Shown piece by piece: positions 36,093-45,535 of a stretch of 64,000 nucleotides of DNA. The stretch lies in assembly GCF_009857885.1 (NCBI RefSeq), contig NZ_WWER01000003.1, forward strand, positions 1-64,000, in the 5' to 3' direction. Position numbers and translations under genes: made by a program. Each line of letters begins with the position of its first letter. Position 1 is the first letter of the stretch. The notes below the pieces were generated by a model. The model did not search any database, was not told the DNA's origin, and worked only from the letters and a program-made list of their open reading frames with translations. The stretch comes from Pusillimonas sp. TS35. GTDB taxonomy: Bacteria > Pseudomonadota > Gammaproteobacteria > Burkholderiales > Burkholderiaceae_B.

Positions 36093-36701
36093 CTACGGTG
36101 TACCCTCGCCTTCCAGCCACAGGCGCGTCAATTCGGCTTGCGATGTCGTGCCGAGTTTTGCGCCGATGGACGCCCGGTGGGTATCGACCGTGCGCGGCGA
36201 AAGGCTCAATGCATCCGCGATCTGGCGAGTTGTATAGCCCTCGGCCACACGCCCCAGCACCTGGCGCTCCCGCGGGGTGAGTGCCGCAAGCAACTCGCGC
36301 GTTTCGGTCTGTTGCGCCTGCTGCCGCAGGCTGTGATCAAGCGCGTCCTGCGCTTTTTGTATGGCATCGATGAGATCCTGCTCATCAATGGGTTTGGACA
36401 GAAAATCGATGGCGCCATGGCGAAATGCGCGTCGGCAGGCTTCTACATCCCCGTGACCGGAGATGACAATAGTGGGCCAATCAACACCGCCATCGGCCAA
36501 ACGCTCCTGGAGCTTCAAGCCCGACATGTTGGGCATGCGGATATCCAGGATCAGGCATCCGGGCTGGAGCAAGACGATTTGCGCCAAAAATGCCTGAGGA
36601 TCGGTAAAGGCGACAACTTGTATGCCGACGGTGGACAGCAGCAGGCTCAGGGCGCGGCACACTGCTTCGTCGTCGTCAACCAGGTAGACCGGGTGCATCA
36701 T
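36093..36701 (-). CDS. FixJ/TtrR-family response regulator
   Basis: This 202-residue regulator has a receiver domain with phospho-acceptor Asp53 in CLILDIRMPNMSG and the conserved Lys in FLSKPID. The C-terminal LuxR-type helix-turn-helix is LTPRERQVLGRVAEGYTTRQ and SLSPRTVDTHRASI. It overlaps the sensor-kinase gene by 4 bases (ATGA), so they act as a pair. Similar pairs regulate respiration, tetrathionate or dicarboxylate use. Confidence 0.9.
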   Translation of the reverse strand: MMHPVYLVDDDEAVCRALSLLLSTVGIQVVAFTDPQAFLAQIVLLQPGCLILDIRMPNMSGLKLQERLADGGVDWPTIVISGHGDVEACRRAFRHGAIDFLSKPIDEQDLIDAIQKAQDALDHSLRQQAQQTETRELLAALTPRERQVLGRVAEGYTTRQIADALSLSPRTVDTHRASIGAKLGTTSQAELTRLWLEGEGTP

Positions 36702-38239
36702 TGCGTCGGCTCCTTCAACGGCACTTGAGGCTTCAGGATGATCTTGAACGTTGCACCAGGCCCGTCATCGAGCAGAAATATTTCCCCGCCCGCGCGCTCT
36801 ACGAGGCGCTGGCTTAACGCGAGGCCAAGGCCTGTACCATCTGGCCGATTTGTCGTGAAGGGTGTGAACAGCCTGCTCCGAAGCATCGGCGCGACACCCG
36901 GACCGTTATCGGAGACCAGGATGATCACCTCCGATGCGGTTTGTTTCAACGTGACGGCCACATACCCATGGTCGCGCTGAGCCACCGCCTCGAGTGCATT
37001 ACGCACGAGATTGAAGACAACCTGTTCCATTTCGACGGGATCCGCCCTGACGAGCACCGGCACAGGCGGCATGTCGAACACCAGCCTGGCATTGCATGCG
37101 GCCGCCTGGGAGGCCAGCAAGGACTGCACATTGACCAGCGCATCGCGCAAATCGACCACCGCCACACAGTCGAGTTGAGGCCGCGACCAATTTCGAAACC
37201 GCTCCAGAATGGCTGATGCCCGTTTTGCCTGTGCGACCGTATCGTCGAGAACCGGCGCCAGCCCATGACCTGCGGCGTCGCTGGCGAGTATCCTGCGGCA
37301 GGCCTGCGTCTGGGCAAGAATGGCGGTCAAGGGTTGGGTCAGCTCATGCGCCAGGCCACTGGCCATCTCGCCCAACGCATTCACGCGCGAAGCGTGCGCC
37401 AAACGGGACTCCAGCGCGCTCAGGCGCGCCTGCTCGACCGCCGCACGTGTGCGGATGCGCTGGCGCCAGGCAGCGAGCCCGGCGGCGTATACCGCGCTGA
37501 CCAGCAAAAGAAGCGACGCGGCCTGCACAGGCGGAAAAAGATCGCTCGGCCTGATCGTCACGCCCGTTTCCAGCATCAGCGGCTGGGAGGCACTGGCCAG
37601 CGCCTTGGAAAAGCGGACGACGCCGCCTGAAGACGGCATGCGGTTCACAAGCGGCAGGCTATCGGGCATGGACAATCGCAACAACGCCTCAGGCCGCGAC
37701 CAGTATGGGCTGGCCTCGCCGATGAGTTTGGCGGCATCGATGCCCAGCATCAGGCCGTAGCGCGCCTGCGCCGTATTGGGGCTGCGTTTGACCAAGGCAT
37801 AATGATCGGCGCGGCCCGGAAAGGGCAGCACAGACACGCGGCCATCGGCGCCACCGGCCGCCGCGCGAATGCGCTGCGCAAATGTGGCCGAAAGCGGCCC
37901 GACGCCAACCGGCGGCGCGTCTGGCACCAGCGGGACGAGCTGTATTTCGTCGATGCGCGGATAAAAGTGTGCAATAGTCGCTGCCACATCGAGAAAAAGC
38001 CGATGGTCGCCTTGATTGGACGCCGAAGCGATGGCGGACAGCGCGGTCAGGTGCGCATCGTGCTGGCCAGCGCGCTGCGACGCCAGCCGGAGCAAGCCGT
38101 CGCTTTCGCGCTCCAGCGCCCCAATAAGCGACCGATACTCCCACGCCGCCAGCGCACCGCCGGCAAGCGCCAAAAGCAGGCACCAGACCAGGATCTGGCA
38201 GGATAGACTCCGAAGAATCAAGGGGCGGAGGGGCGTCAT
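36698..38239 (-). CDS. Membrane sensor histidine kinase
   Basis: A 513-residue kinase starting at MTPLRPLIL (38239); a longer frame to 38359 exists, but only this start places a clean N-terminal membrane helix (ILVWCLLLALAGGALAAW). A periplasmic domain of about 200 residues and a second helix near residue 245 follow. The dimerisation domain has His298 in GLAHELTQPL, and the ATP-binding domain has N (NLVRNAL), G1 (DNGPGVA) and G2 (GTGLGLAL) boxes. The layout is of the DctB/FixL type. The signal is unknown; the HbpS-like secreted protein downstream hints at haem or redox input. Confidence 0.88.
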   Translation of the reverse strand: MTPLRPLILRSLSCQILVWCLLLALAGGALAAWEYRSLIGALERESDGLLRLASQRAGQHDAHLTALSAIASASNQGDHRLFLDVAATIAHFYPRIDEIQLVPLVPDAPPVGVGPLSATFAQRIRAAAGGADGRVSVLPFPGRADHYALVKRSPNTAQARYGLMLGIDAAKLIGEASPYWSRPEALLRLSMPDSLPLVNRMPSSGGVVRFSKALASASQPLMLETGVTIRPSDLFPPVQAASLLLLVSAVYAAGLAAWRQRIRTRAAVEQARLSALESRLAHASRVNALGEMASGLAHELTQPLTAILAQTQACRRILASDAAGHGLAPVLDDTVAQAKRASAILERFRNWSRPQLDCVAVVDLRDALVNVQSLLASQAAACNARLVFDMPPVPVLVRADPVEMEQVVFNLVRNALEAVAQRDHGYVAVTLKQTASEVIILVSDNGPGVAPMLRSRLFTPFTTNRPDGTGLGLALSQRLVERAGGEIFLLDDGPGATFKIILKPQVPLKEPTQ

Positions 38240-38423
38240 CAGTACATTGTTACAGGCGGGTATGAACCGAGCACCAGTGCGGCGGAACCGAAGGGCGATA
38301 GCCATGATACCGCCACCGGGCGGTTTTATCCCGCATCGCCCCCCTTCCCCCACCGCCACGGCGCTTAGCCAAGCCAGCGCAACTTACGTTGGCGACGCGG
38401 GTCCGCCAGCCTGGACCAGCCCC

Positions 38424-38437
38424 ATGATTTACATCAA
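38424..38437 (+). promoter_or_regulatory. FNR/Anr-like box upstream of DUF1326 gene
   Basis: ATGATTTACATCAA matches the consensus TTGAT-N4-ATCAA at 9 of 10 fixed positions. It lies 78 bases before the DUF1326 start, a good distance for activation by FNR under low oxygen. The same window has a perfect box before nosR. Confidence 0.5.
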
Positions 38438-38514
38438 AAAAGCTTTGCGGGAGCGCTCCAAGCGGCGTAGAGTAATCAATGATTATTCTTCTGCAACTGC
38501 AGGGAGACACAATC

Positions 38515-39168
38515 ATGGAGCATGCAGATTGGCGCCTTGAAGGCGAATGGATCAAGAATTGCAGTTGTGCATACGGCTGCCCATGTGATTTCAATGCCAG
38601 GCCTACTTTGGGAGAGTGCAGCGGCTTGGTCGGTATGCGGATTACCAAAGGCCATTTCAACGATACGTCGCTGGATGGCCTTCATTTTTGCGCCACGGTG
38701 CATTTTCCTGGTGCACTGCACGAAGGAAACGGCGAGGTGCAACCCATCATCGACGAGCGGGCGTCACCCGAACAACGAGACGCGCTGCTGGCGATCTTTT
38801 CGGGCAAACACTCGGCGGAAGGCACGCTGTTCCATATTTTCAGCGTGATCGTCACCAAAGTGCACGACCCTGTGTTCGCACCGTTTACATTCCAGTTTGA
38901 TAAAGACGGCCGTACGGGGCGGATGACAATACCCGGAATACTCGATACCGATATCGAGCCCATACGCAATCCCATTACCGGGCTGCCGCATCGCATCCGC
39001 GTCGTCATGCCGGAAGGGTTCGAGCACGAAGAAGGCGAAGTCGCGTCGTCGAATATTGAAAGCACGGGTGCCATACCCTTCAGCACCAAAGGCACACACA
39101 GCACCCTGGCCAACGTTGTGCAAACGCAGCATGGGCTGGAGCATGGCAAGGAGCGCCGCGCTCACTGA
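38515..39168 (+). CDS. DUF1326 protein
   Basis: The 217-residue product starts at MEHADWRLEGEW (38515, after GGAGA). DUF1326 features are CSCAYGCPCDFN near residues 18-29, four cysteines plausible for metal binding, and a core with GNGEVQPIIDERASPEQRDA. The family usually occurs next to DUF2182 membrane proteins, as here, and may handle copper or another thiophilic metal. It is preceded by an FNR-like box. No signal peptide is visible, so it is probably cytoplasmic. Confidence 0.85.
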   Translation: MEHADWRLEGEWIKNCSCAYGCPCDFNARPTLGECSGLVGMRITKGHFNDTSLDGLHFCATVHFPGALHEGNGEVQPIIDERASPEQRDALLAIFSGKHSAEGTLFHIFSVIVTKVHDPVFAPFTFQFDKDGRTGRMTIPGILDTDIEPIRNPITGLPHRIRVVMPEGFEHEEGEVASSNIESTGAIPFSTKGTHSTLANVVQTQHGLEHGKERRAH

Positions 39169-39201
39169 TTCGGGGCGCCACTTATTCACGGGCCACCGCC
39201 A

Positions 39202-40053
39202 ATGAACGGCACGCTGCTTGAGCGAGCATTGCGGCATGATCGCATTGTTGTGATCGGGAGCCTGTCTGTGCTCGTCCTTTTATCGTGGGGGTATCTCATT
39301 TTCGGCATGGCGCCCGGCCAGGAAATGCCGGCCATGATGGGTGAAGGCATCGGCATGGCCCCAATGACCGGCGATAGCATGGACATGCGGGCGATGCCGA
39401 ACAATGGCACGGCGATGGCTGTCGGCGCGACACCATGGGCGCCCGCGCGATGGATCGCGATGGTGTCGATGTGGCTGGTGATGATGGCCGCCATGATGCT
39501 TCCAAGCGCGGCACCGATGATATTGCTGTATGCCAGAATTTCGCGGCGCCACGCCCTGGACGAGAGGCCGACACTTGGCGCCTATTTTTTCGTATTGGGC
39601 TATGCCGTGATCTGGGGTCTGGGCAGTTTCGCTGCCGTGGTTCTGCAGTACTGGCTGGAAATGCTGACACTGCTCTCGCCGGCAATGACTGTAACCAGTA
39701 CCGCGCTGGCGGGGTCGCTACTGATCGCGGCGGGCGTCTACCAGTGGATGCCCTTGAAACACGCCTGTCTGCGCCGCTGCCGGTCTCCGTTGGACTTTTT
39801 GCTGACATACTGGCGCCCCGGCAGCGGCGGCGCATTCATCATGGGCGCGCAACACGGGCTGTACTGTGTGGGCTGCTGCTGGCTGATCATGCTTTTGCTC
39901 TTTGTGGGCGGGATCATGAATCTGTACTGGATTGCGGGCTTGGCCTTCTATGTACTGGTAGAAAAACTGTTTCCTGGCGGCCCATGGATCGGCCGGATCG
40001 CGGGTGTGGTGTTAATTGGCTGGGGTATGTGGACGCTGCTGGCCCTGCGGTAA
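39202..40053 (+). CDS. DUF2182 integral membrane protein
   Basis: This 283-residue protein has about seven membrane helices and a Met-rich periplasmic loop after the first (MAPGQEMPAMMGEGIGMAP, then MTGDSMDMRAM). That loop and the conserved segments MLPSAAPMILLYARISRR, GAQHGLYCVGCCWLIML and WLVMMAAMMLP suggest metal, probably copper, binding. It follows the DUF1326 gene by 33 bases and is surely its functional partner. Whether they move copper or repair a metalloprotein is not established. Confidence 0.82.
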   Translation: MNGTLLERALRHDRIVVIGSLSVLVLLSWGYLIFGMAPGQEMPAMMGEGIGMAPMTGDSMDMRAMPNNGTAMAVGATPWAPARWIAMVSMWLVMMAAMMLPSAAPMILLYARISRRHALDERPTLGAYFFVLGYAVIWGLGSFAAVVLQYWLEMLTLLSPAMTVTSTALAGSLLIAAGVYQWMPLKHACLRRCRSPLDFLLTYWRPGSGGAFIMGAQHGLYCVGCCWLIMLLLFVGGIMNLYWIAGLAFYVLVEKLFPGGPWIGRIAGVVLIGWGMWTLLALR

Positions 40054-40097
40054 TTGACGACGCGGCAAACCGCTAAAACGAATAGCCGCGTACCCGG

Positions 40098-41006
40098 TCA
40101 AGCGGGGTGGTCGGCGCCAGGGAATACGCCTTGCCCCGCGAAATCGCCGGCAGACCCTTGCTCGAAATGCGCTTTCAGCATTTCATAGATATGCAGCGTC
40201 AGCGGGCTGATTGTGTCATTACGCGTCCATAGCATGTAGGTCATGGGAGGCAGGGCCGGCAGGCCATCTGACTCTCCCAATACGCGCATGTCCGCCCCCA
40301 GAAACTCGACGCTGCGAGCCGTAACACCCAGCCCTGCCCGCACGGCGGCCTTGATGCCAACCAGCGTGGGCGCGAGATAATTGATATGCCAGGTCAACGC
40401 AGTCGATGCCAGCGCGTCGAGCGCTATCTTGCGGAAAATGCTGCGCTCGTCGGCAAGAATCAGAGGCAAGGGCGCACGCTTGTTGTAGACGTAGTCAGCC
40501 GCACAGATCCACGCAACGGGCGAGGTGCGCAGCGCAAAACCTTTAAGCCCCGCGTCCCGGCGGGTTGAAATAGTCAGATCGATATCACCCGACGTCAGCG
40601 CATCCATCAGGAAGGGGCTGCGGTCTACGCGGATCTCCAACTGCACTTTCGGCGCATGTCGGGCAATGTGCGTCAATACCGGCGGCAGAATTGAATCGGC
40701 CACATCCAAAGGCGCGCCAAAGCGTATCTGGCCTGCCATCTGTTCCTGCCCTACCGTACGCAGCGCCTCATCGTTGATGGCAAGCAGGCGGCGGCCGTAA
40801 TCGGCGAGCTGCCGCCCCTGTTGGGTAAGAACCCTGCGCCTGCCCTTTTTCTGGAACAGTACACAGCCCATCTGGGTTTCAAGCCGCTGCATCTGCTGCG
40901 TAACCGCCGATTGGGTTTTGAAAAGCGCCTCGGCCGCCCCCGAAAATGTATTAAATTTTTCAATAGTTATGAGCGTGCGCAGCAAATCAAGGTCTAGATT
41001 TCGCAT
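40098..41006 (-). CDS. LysR-type regulator
   Basis: The 302-residue protein has the LysR helix-turn-helix (LRTLITIEKFNTFSGAAEAL, FKTQSAVTQQMQRLE) and a two-lobed effector domain. It is divergent from the thiol-dioxygenase operon by 143 bases, and a perfect LysR-type palindrome lies between. It most likely regulates that operon in response to a sulfur compound. The opening MRNLDLDLLRTL is unusual only in its short N-terminus. Confidence 0.9.
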   Translation of the reverse strand: MRNLDLDLLRTLITIEKFNTFSGAAEALFKTQSAVTQQMQRLETQMGCVLFQKKGRRRVLTQQGRQLADYGRRLLAINDEALRTVGQEQMAGQIRFGAPLDVADSILPPVLTHIARHAPKVQLEIRVDRSPFLMDALTSGDIDLTISTRRDAGLKGFALRTSPVAWICAADYVYNKRAPLPLILADERSIFRKIALDALASTALTWHINYLAPTLVGIKAAVRAGLGVTARSVEFLGADMRVLGESDGLPALPPMTYMLWTRNDTISPLTLHIYEMLKAHFEQGSAGDFAGQGVFPGADHPA

Positions 41007-41056
41007 AGGGAATACCCTGAATACAATCTTTTAAAAAGCCTTGCTTCATGGCTGAA

Positions 41057-41075
41057 ATATTAGCATTGCTAATAT
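41057..41075. promoter_or_regulatory. LysR operator palindrome (T-N11-A)
   Basis: ATATTAGCATTGCTAATAT is a perfect inverted repeat with 9-base arms around one central T. Its core TTAGCATTGCTAA fits the T-N11-A rule for LysR regulators. It lies 51 bases before the regulator's start on one side and 75 bases before the dioxygenase on the other. Confidence 0.75.
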
Positions 41076-41149
41076 AACTTCAAGAATAATTAATTTGTGG
41101 CGAGTATGACGCGCTCTTATAGTGAGTACACCTATGGGAGACCAACGAC

Positions 41150-41743
41150 ATGCACAACCCTGATGAAAAGCGGCAAGCCATTTCGGGCTTTATCGAAACC
41201 GCCAAGCAGCAAACCGCCGGCAAGGTGACGCGGCCCGCGCTCGATGTGGTGCTCGAAGCACTCAAAGGCATTGCCGCGCACCGGGACTGGTGGAGTGCGG
41301 CTGAATACCCGTCGCCCGAAGGCGACGAGTTGCAGGCCCGCTATCTCATTCACGAAGAGCCGGACAACAGCTATGCGCTCTATCTGAACGTCATGAAGCC
41401 CGGCAAGAAAATCGTTCCGCACAACCACACGACATGGGCCTGTATCGCCGCCGTGGAAGGCACCGAGAGCAATTACCTGTATGAGCGCACCGATGACGGA
41501 CGCCAGCCCGGGCGCGCTACTTTACGCGAGACGGGCATGAAAAAAATCGGCCCCGGCGCTGGCATCGCGCTGTTGGCCGATGATATCCATGCCGTACGAA
41601 TCGAAGATGACAGTATCCGCCATCTACACATGTACGGCCTGGCGCTGGAAAAACTGGATCGTCGCCTTGCTTTCGACATGGAGACGGGCACATGCAAGGT
41701 GATGCCAGTGGGCGTCCAGACGCGCCGGAGCACGGCTCAATGA
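41150..41743 (+). CDS. Cysteine / 3-mercaptopropionate dioxygenase-like cupin
   Basis: The 197-residue cupin binds one Fe(II) through His91 and His93 in [10 protein letters not shown] and a third His in HLHMYG near the C-terminus. These enzymes oxidise cysteine (to cysteine sulfinate) or 3-mercaptopropionate; the family members cannot be told apart reliably by eye. It is first in an operon and overlaps the next gene by 4 bases. The cystathionine-lyase and rhodanese neighbours suggest breakdown of sulfur amino acids or mercaptans. Confidence 0.85.
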   Translation: MHNPDEKRQAISGFIETAKQQTAGKVTRPALDVVLEALKGIAAHRDWWSAAEYPSPEGDELQARYLIHEEPDNSYALYLNVMKPGKKIVPHNHTTWACIAAVEGTESNYLYERTDDGRQPGRATLRETGMKKIGPGAGIALLADDIHAVRIEDDSIRHLHMYGLALEKLDRRLAFDMETGTCKVMPVGVQTRRSTAQ

Positions 41744-42897
41744 CGGAGATGGCTCGCTCGACGTCGCTCACCAGGCTCGGACGGCCGCATGCAGGCTGGG
41801 CGAATACCCCGATCGTGAAGGGCAGCACCTATATCTTTGAGAGCATTGATCAATGGCGTGATGCGCGTGCGCGGCGCGAACATGAACGCGTACTGTCTTA
41901 TGGCGCGCGCGGCAATGAAACCGTCCATGCCCTTGAGGATGCAGTCACGGCGCTGGAAGGCGGGCACCGCAGCCAGCTTTTCCCCACCGGGCTCGCCGCT
42001 ATTGCTGCAGCGATGCTGGGCTGCCTGAAGTCGGGCGATCATGTGTTGATCTCCGAAGGCGTCTATGAGCCGGTACACCGCCTTTTTTCTGGCCTGCTGG
42101 CGAACTACGGCATCACCCACAGCTTCTTCAAGGCCAATGATGAGGCCTGGGTCAACGCGTTGCGCCCGCATACCCGCATGGTATATGCGGAATCGCCGGG
42201 TTCGCTGTTGTACGACATGCTGGATCTTCCGGCCATGGCGCAGGTCTGCAGAGAGCGAGGCATCTTGCTGTGCGCCGACAACACCTGGGGGTCGAGCCTG
42301 AACTATCGCCCACTGGAACTGGGATGCGATCTGTCCATCGTTGCTGCCACGAAGTACCTTGGCGGTCATTCAGACGTCATGATGGGCGCGGTGACCGCCA
42401 ACGAGCGGACATATGCCGCGATCGAAGACGCCAGTGTCAGCCTTGGCCAGACGGTCTCGGCGGAAGACGCATTCCTGATTCTTCGCGGCTTGCGCACGCT
42501 GGCGCTGCGGCTGGCGCGCCATGCCGCCAGCGCACTTGATATCGCGGTTTGGTTGACGGAGCAGAAGGCGGTGCGCAGTGTGTTCCACCCCGCAATGCCC
42601 GGTGACGCCAGCCATGCGTTATGGCGCCGCGACGCCTGTGGGAGCAATGGCCTGCTCACTGTCGAGTTTGATCCCGCTCTCGCGAGCGATGCGGTGGAGC
42701 GTGCGGTGGATGGACTCGAACTGTTCGGCATCGGGGCATCCTGGGGCGGGTACGAAAGCCTGGCACTTCCCGTAAACCCCGAACGGACACGACTCGCCGG
42801 ACAGGAATGCGGCTATTTGCTGCGCTTGCACATAGGCCTGGAAGAACCCGAGGATCTCAAGAGAGACCTTGCGCGGCAGCTTGCCACGCTGGCTTGA
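41740..42897 (+). CDS. Cystathionine beta-lyase-type PLP enzyme
   Basis: The 385-residue protein is of the Cys/Met metabolism PLP family. The PLP-binding Lys lies in [22 protein letters not shown] and VYAESPGS are conserved neighbours. It starts at the ATGA overlap with the dioxygenase stop; the longer 41692 reading is not needed. It probably cleaves C-S bonds of cystathionine, cystine or a similar thioether to pyruvate, ammonia and a thiol. That thiol could feed the dioxygenase and the rhodanese that follow. A biosynthetic MetC role is less likely in this setting. Confidence 0.85.
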   Translation: MTEMARSTSLTRLGRPHAGWANTPIVKGSTYIFESIDQWRDARARREHERVLSYGARGNETVHALEDAVTALEGGHRSQLFPTGLAAIAAAMLGCLKSGDHVLISEGVYEPVHRLFSGLLANYGITHSFFKANDEAWVNALRPHTRMVYAESPGSLLYDMLDLPAMAQVCRERGILLCADNTWGSSLNYRPLELGCDLSIVAATKYLGGHSDVMMGAVTANERTYAAIEDASVSLGQTVSAEDAFLILRGLRTLALRLARHAASALDIAVWLTEQKAVRSVFHPAMPGDASHALWRRDACGSNGLLTVEFDPALASDAVERAVDGLELFGIGASWGGYESLALPVNPERTRLAGQECGYLLRLHIGLEEPEDLKRDLARQLATLA

Positions 42898-42926
42898 ATC
42901 GAAACAACCAATCTGTGATACCGATA

Positions 42927-44528
42927 ATGTCAGAACCCCGTTTTCTGTATGTGGACGCGACGCGCCTCAAAGCCTGGCTGCATGACGGCGAGGAGATTGC
43001 GCTACTCGACGTCCGGGAACATGGCCAGTACGGCGAAGACCATTTATTCTTCGCCGTCCCGCTCCCTTATAGCCAGTTGGAGTATGGTGCAATCAAGCTG
43101 CTTCCTCGCAAACAGACACGCATCGTTCTGTACGGCGATGCGTCCACCCAACATGCTGTGGAAGCGTCGGCGTGCGCACTGGAACGTCTGGGCTATGCCA
43201 ATGTGTTTCTGCTTCGCGGCGGCATAGAAGCGTGGAAAAACGCCGGCTATGCAACCTTCGCGGGCGTCAACCTGCCAAGCAAAACCTTCGGTGAACTGGC
43301 CGAACACGCGTACCAGACACCCAGCATTTCCGCGCACAAGCTGCATGAATTGCTGCATGACGCAAACCAGAACGTTATCGTGCTCGACGGACGGCCTGTC
43401 AGCGAGTACCGAAAAATGAATATCCCAGGCTCGATCTGCTGCCCCAACGGCGAATTGGCCCTGCGCATTGGCGCGCTCGCTCCCGATCCGCAAACGACTG
43501 TCGTCATCAACTGTGCAGGCCGCACGCGCAGCATCATCGGCGCACAAACGCTGATCAATCTTGGTGTCCCGAACACAATTTATGCGCTGGAGAATGGTAC
43601 GCAAGGATGGTATCTGGCCGACCTGCCCCTGGAACACCAATCCAGCCGGCTGTACCCGCGGGAAGTCAGCGCCGACGCGCTGGCGGCGCAACAGGCGCGC
43701 GCTGCACAGCTGACGGCGCGGCTGGGGCTTCAGCGGGTCAGTCATCAGGAGCTTACACAGTGGCTGGCCGACGAAGAACGCACTGTCTACCTGTGCGATG
43801 TGCGTACTGAAGAAGAGCATCAGCAAGGAGACCTGCCGGCGCTTGCCCGCCACACGCCGGGCGGCCAGTTGATCCAGGCGACGGATCAGTACCTGGGCGT
43901 TCGCCAGGCGCGAGTGGTACTGTGCGACACCGATGGCGTCCGGGCACCTGTCGTCGCGAGCTGGCTCAAGCAATTGGGATGGGAGGTCTATCTGCTCGAC
44001 AACCCGCATACGTTGGAAACCGTTCACCGCCCGCCCGCGTATCAGCCCAAACTCACGCATACCGCAGTGCTGCCTCGCGAGGCACTCGCCGCCTATCTGG
44101 CCGCGCATCCTGCCGCATGCCTGCTGGACGCGCGGTCAAGCGGAGATTTTCAGGCGCTTCGTCTGGCTGGCTCGCATTGGGTGATCCGCCCAACCCTGCG
44201 AGCCAAGACGGCAGGCTGCCTCGACAAGCCGATCGTGTTGCTGGGCACCGACCATGCCGCACTTTCGTTATTGGCGCAGGATCTGGAACACGATGGCGCC
44301 AAGGAGATCCAGATATGCGTCGTCGACGCAGCCTATCTGGCATCCAGCGGGCTGCCCGTGGAGGAAGGCGGTTTTCCTCTTTCTGACGACGTACGTATCG
44401 ATTACTTGTTTTTCGTCCACGACAGGCACGACGGCAACAAGGATGCGGCCCGCCAGTATCTTGCGTGGGAAACCGGCCTGGTGGCCCAAATAGACCAACA
44501 GGAGCGCGATACGTTCTCTTTTCTCTGA
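42927..44528 (+). CDS. Four-domain rhodanese (sulfurtransferase)
   Basis: This 533-residue protein starts at MSEPRFLYVDATRL (42927). Four rhodanese modules follow, at about 1-115, 130-240, 270-375 and 385-490. The active-site loop has Cys in module 2 (Cys196 in NCAGRTR) and module 3 (Cys333 in LCDTDGVR), while modules 1 and 4 have no cysteine there (YGDASTQ, LGTDHAA). Such proteins pass sulfane sulfur to acceptors. It lies 29 bases after the PLP lyase and is cotranscribed, so it likely disposes of or transfers the sulfur released. The four-module form with two dead modules is uncommon. Confidence 0.85.
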   Translation: MSEPRFLYVDATRLKAWLHDGEEIALLDVREHGQYGEDHLFFAVPLPYSQLEYGAIKLLPRKQTRIVLYGDASTQHAVEASACALERLGYANVFLLRGGIEAWKNAGYATFAGVNLPSKTFGELAEHAYQTPSISAHKLHELLHDANQNVIVLDGRPVSEYRKMNIPGSICCPNGELALRIGALAPDPQTTVVINCAGRTRSIIGAQTLINLGVPNTIYALENGTQGWYLADLPLEHQSSRLYPREVSADALAAQQARAAQLTARLGLQRVSHQELTQWLADEERTVYLCDVRTEEEHQQGDLPALARHTPGGQLIQATDQYLGVRQARVVLCDTDGVRAPVVASWLKQLGWEVYLLDNPHTLETVHRPPAYQPKLTHTAVLPREALAAYLAAHPAACLLDARSSGDFQALRLAGSHWVIRPTLRAKTAGCLDKPIVLLGTDHAALSLLAQDLEHDGAKEIQICVVDAAYLASSGLPVEEGGFPLSDDVRIDYLFFVHDRHDGNKDAARQYLAWETGLVAQIDQQERDTFSFL

Positions 44529-44622
44529 AACGCTTGGCTGGAACGTCAATTCAGCCATTCAAAAAATAATTCAACTCGATGATTCGCACATCGATCACTC
44601 AATCTAAACCGAGGAGACACCT

Positions 44623-45495
44623 ATGAATAATGCACCTTCATCTGTCCGCAAAGCGAGCGCGCTGGCGTTCGGTACGCTGTTGATACTTTCGGCCTGGCCG
44701 GGCGCAGCCTCCGCCAACCGGCTGGAAGACATCAAGCAGCGTGGCGTGCTGATCTGCGGCACCCAGAATGCCAGCTCGCCTTATGGTTTTCAGGATCCCA
44801 AAACGCGAGACTATGTGGGCTACGACGTGGACATGTGCCATGCCATCGCCCGGCAATTGGGTCTCAAGCTGCAACACAAACCACTGTCGACCGAGGCGCG
44901 TATTCCGGAAGTTAAACTGGGCCGCGTGGACATGGTCGCAGGTGCCGTAGCATGGCTGCCCAAGCGGGCAGAAGAGGTCGATTTCAGCCAGCAGTACCTG
45001 CAAGGCAATATCAAGGTTTTGGTGCGCAAAGACTCAGGCATCAAGACGCTTGCCGATCTCGCGGGCAAAAAGGTATGTGCGTCATCCGGCTCGAGCTCAG
45101 CCGCCATCGCGCAGAAGGTGTTGAAAGGCGCAGATGTCCTGACCTTCCAGAATATTTCTCAGTGCTATCTGGGCTTGCAAAATGACAAGGTCGCCGCCAT
45201 GACAGCCGGAGAGCTGGTGCTGCTGCGATTCGCCAACGACTCAAAAAGCGGCGATTCGCCCACCGAGCTGATTGCCGAGCCCACCTATACCGAACACATC
45301 GGCGTCATCGTCAACAAAGGCGAACCTCAACTCAAGCAAGCCATCGACAATGCCATCGTCGCGCTGGACAAATCGGGAGAGCTTACCCGCATCTACGACA
45401 AATGGATGGGCCCGGACTCCATCTACAAGCTATCCCGCACATTCAAGGTAGAGCCGGTCGACGCAGCGGCTGCACGAGACAAGCAAACCAACTGA
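44623..45495 (+). CDS. Polar amino acid ABC transporter, substrate-binding protein
   Basis: The 290-residue protein has a signal peptide (MNNAPSSVRKASALAFGTLL with A-rich cleavage near ASA) and the SBP_bac_3 fold: RLEDIKQRGVLICGTQNASS, then YGFQDPKTRDYVGYDVDMC. It resembles glutamate/aspartate and cystine binders. Its place after the thiol-dioxygenase, lyase and rhodanese genes argues for cystine or another sulfur amino acid. It starts 95 bases after the rhodanese stop and has its own strong ribosome-binding site (GAGGAGA). A hairpin follows it before the permease genes. Confidence 0.85.
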   Translation: MNNAPSSVRKASALAFGTLLILSAWPGAASANRLEDIKQRGVLICGTQNASSPYGFQDPKTRDYVGYDVDMCHAIARQLGLKLQHKPLSTEARIPEVKLGRVDMVAGAVAWLPKRAEEVDFSQQYLQGNIKVLVRKDSGIKTLADLAGKKVCASSGSSSAAIAQKVLKGADVLTFQNISQCYLGLQNDKVAAMTAGELVLLRFANDSKSGDSPTELIAEPTYTEHIGVIVNKGEPQLKQAIDNAIVALDKSGELTRIYDKWMGPDSIYKLSRTFKVEPVDAAAARDKQTN

Positions 45496-45509
45496 AGCAC
45501 TTACAGGAC

Positions 45510-45526
45510 GGGACGCGCGCCGTCCC
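45510..45526 (+). other. Intergenic hairpin after the binding-protein gene
   Basis: GGGACG and CGTCCC pair around CGCGC, without a T-run. Such hairpins between binding-protein and permease genes protect the upstream message and lower the permease dose. Confidence 0.55.
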
Positions 45527-45535
45527 GGTGTTTCC

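Noticed and set aside
43044..44108. 354-residue minus-strand frame opposite the rhodanese gene
   Set aside because: Pure antisense of a well-supported gene, with biased composition and no motif.
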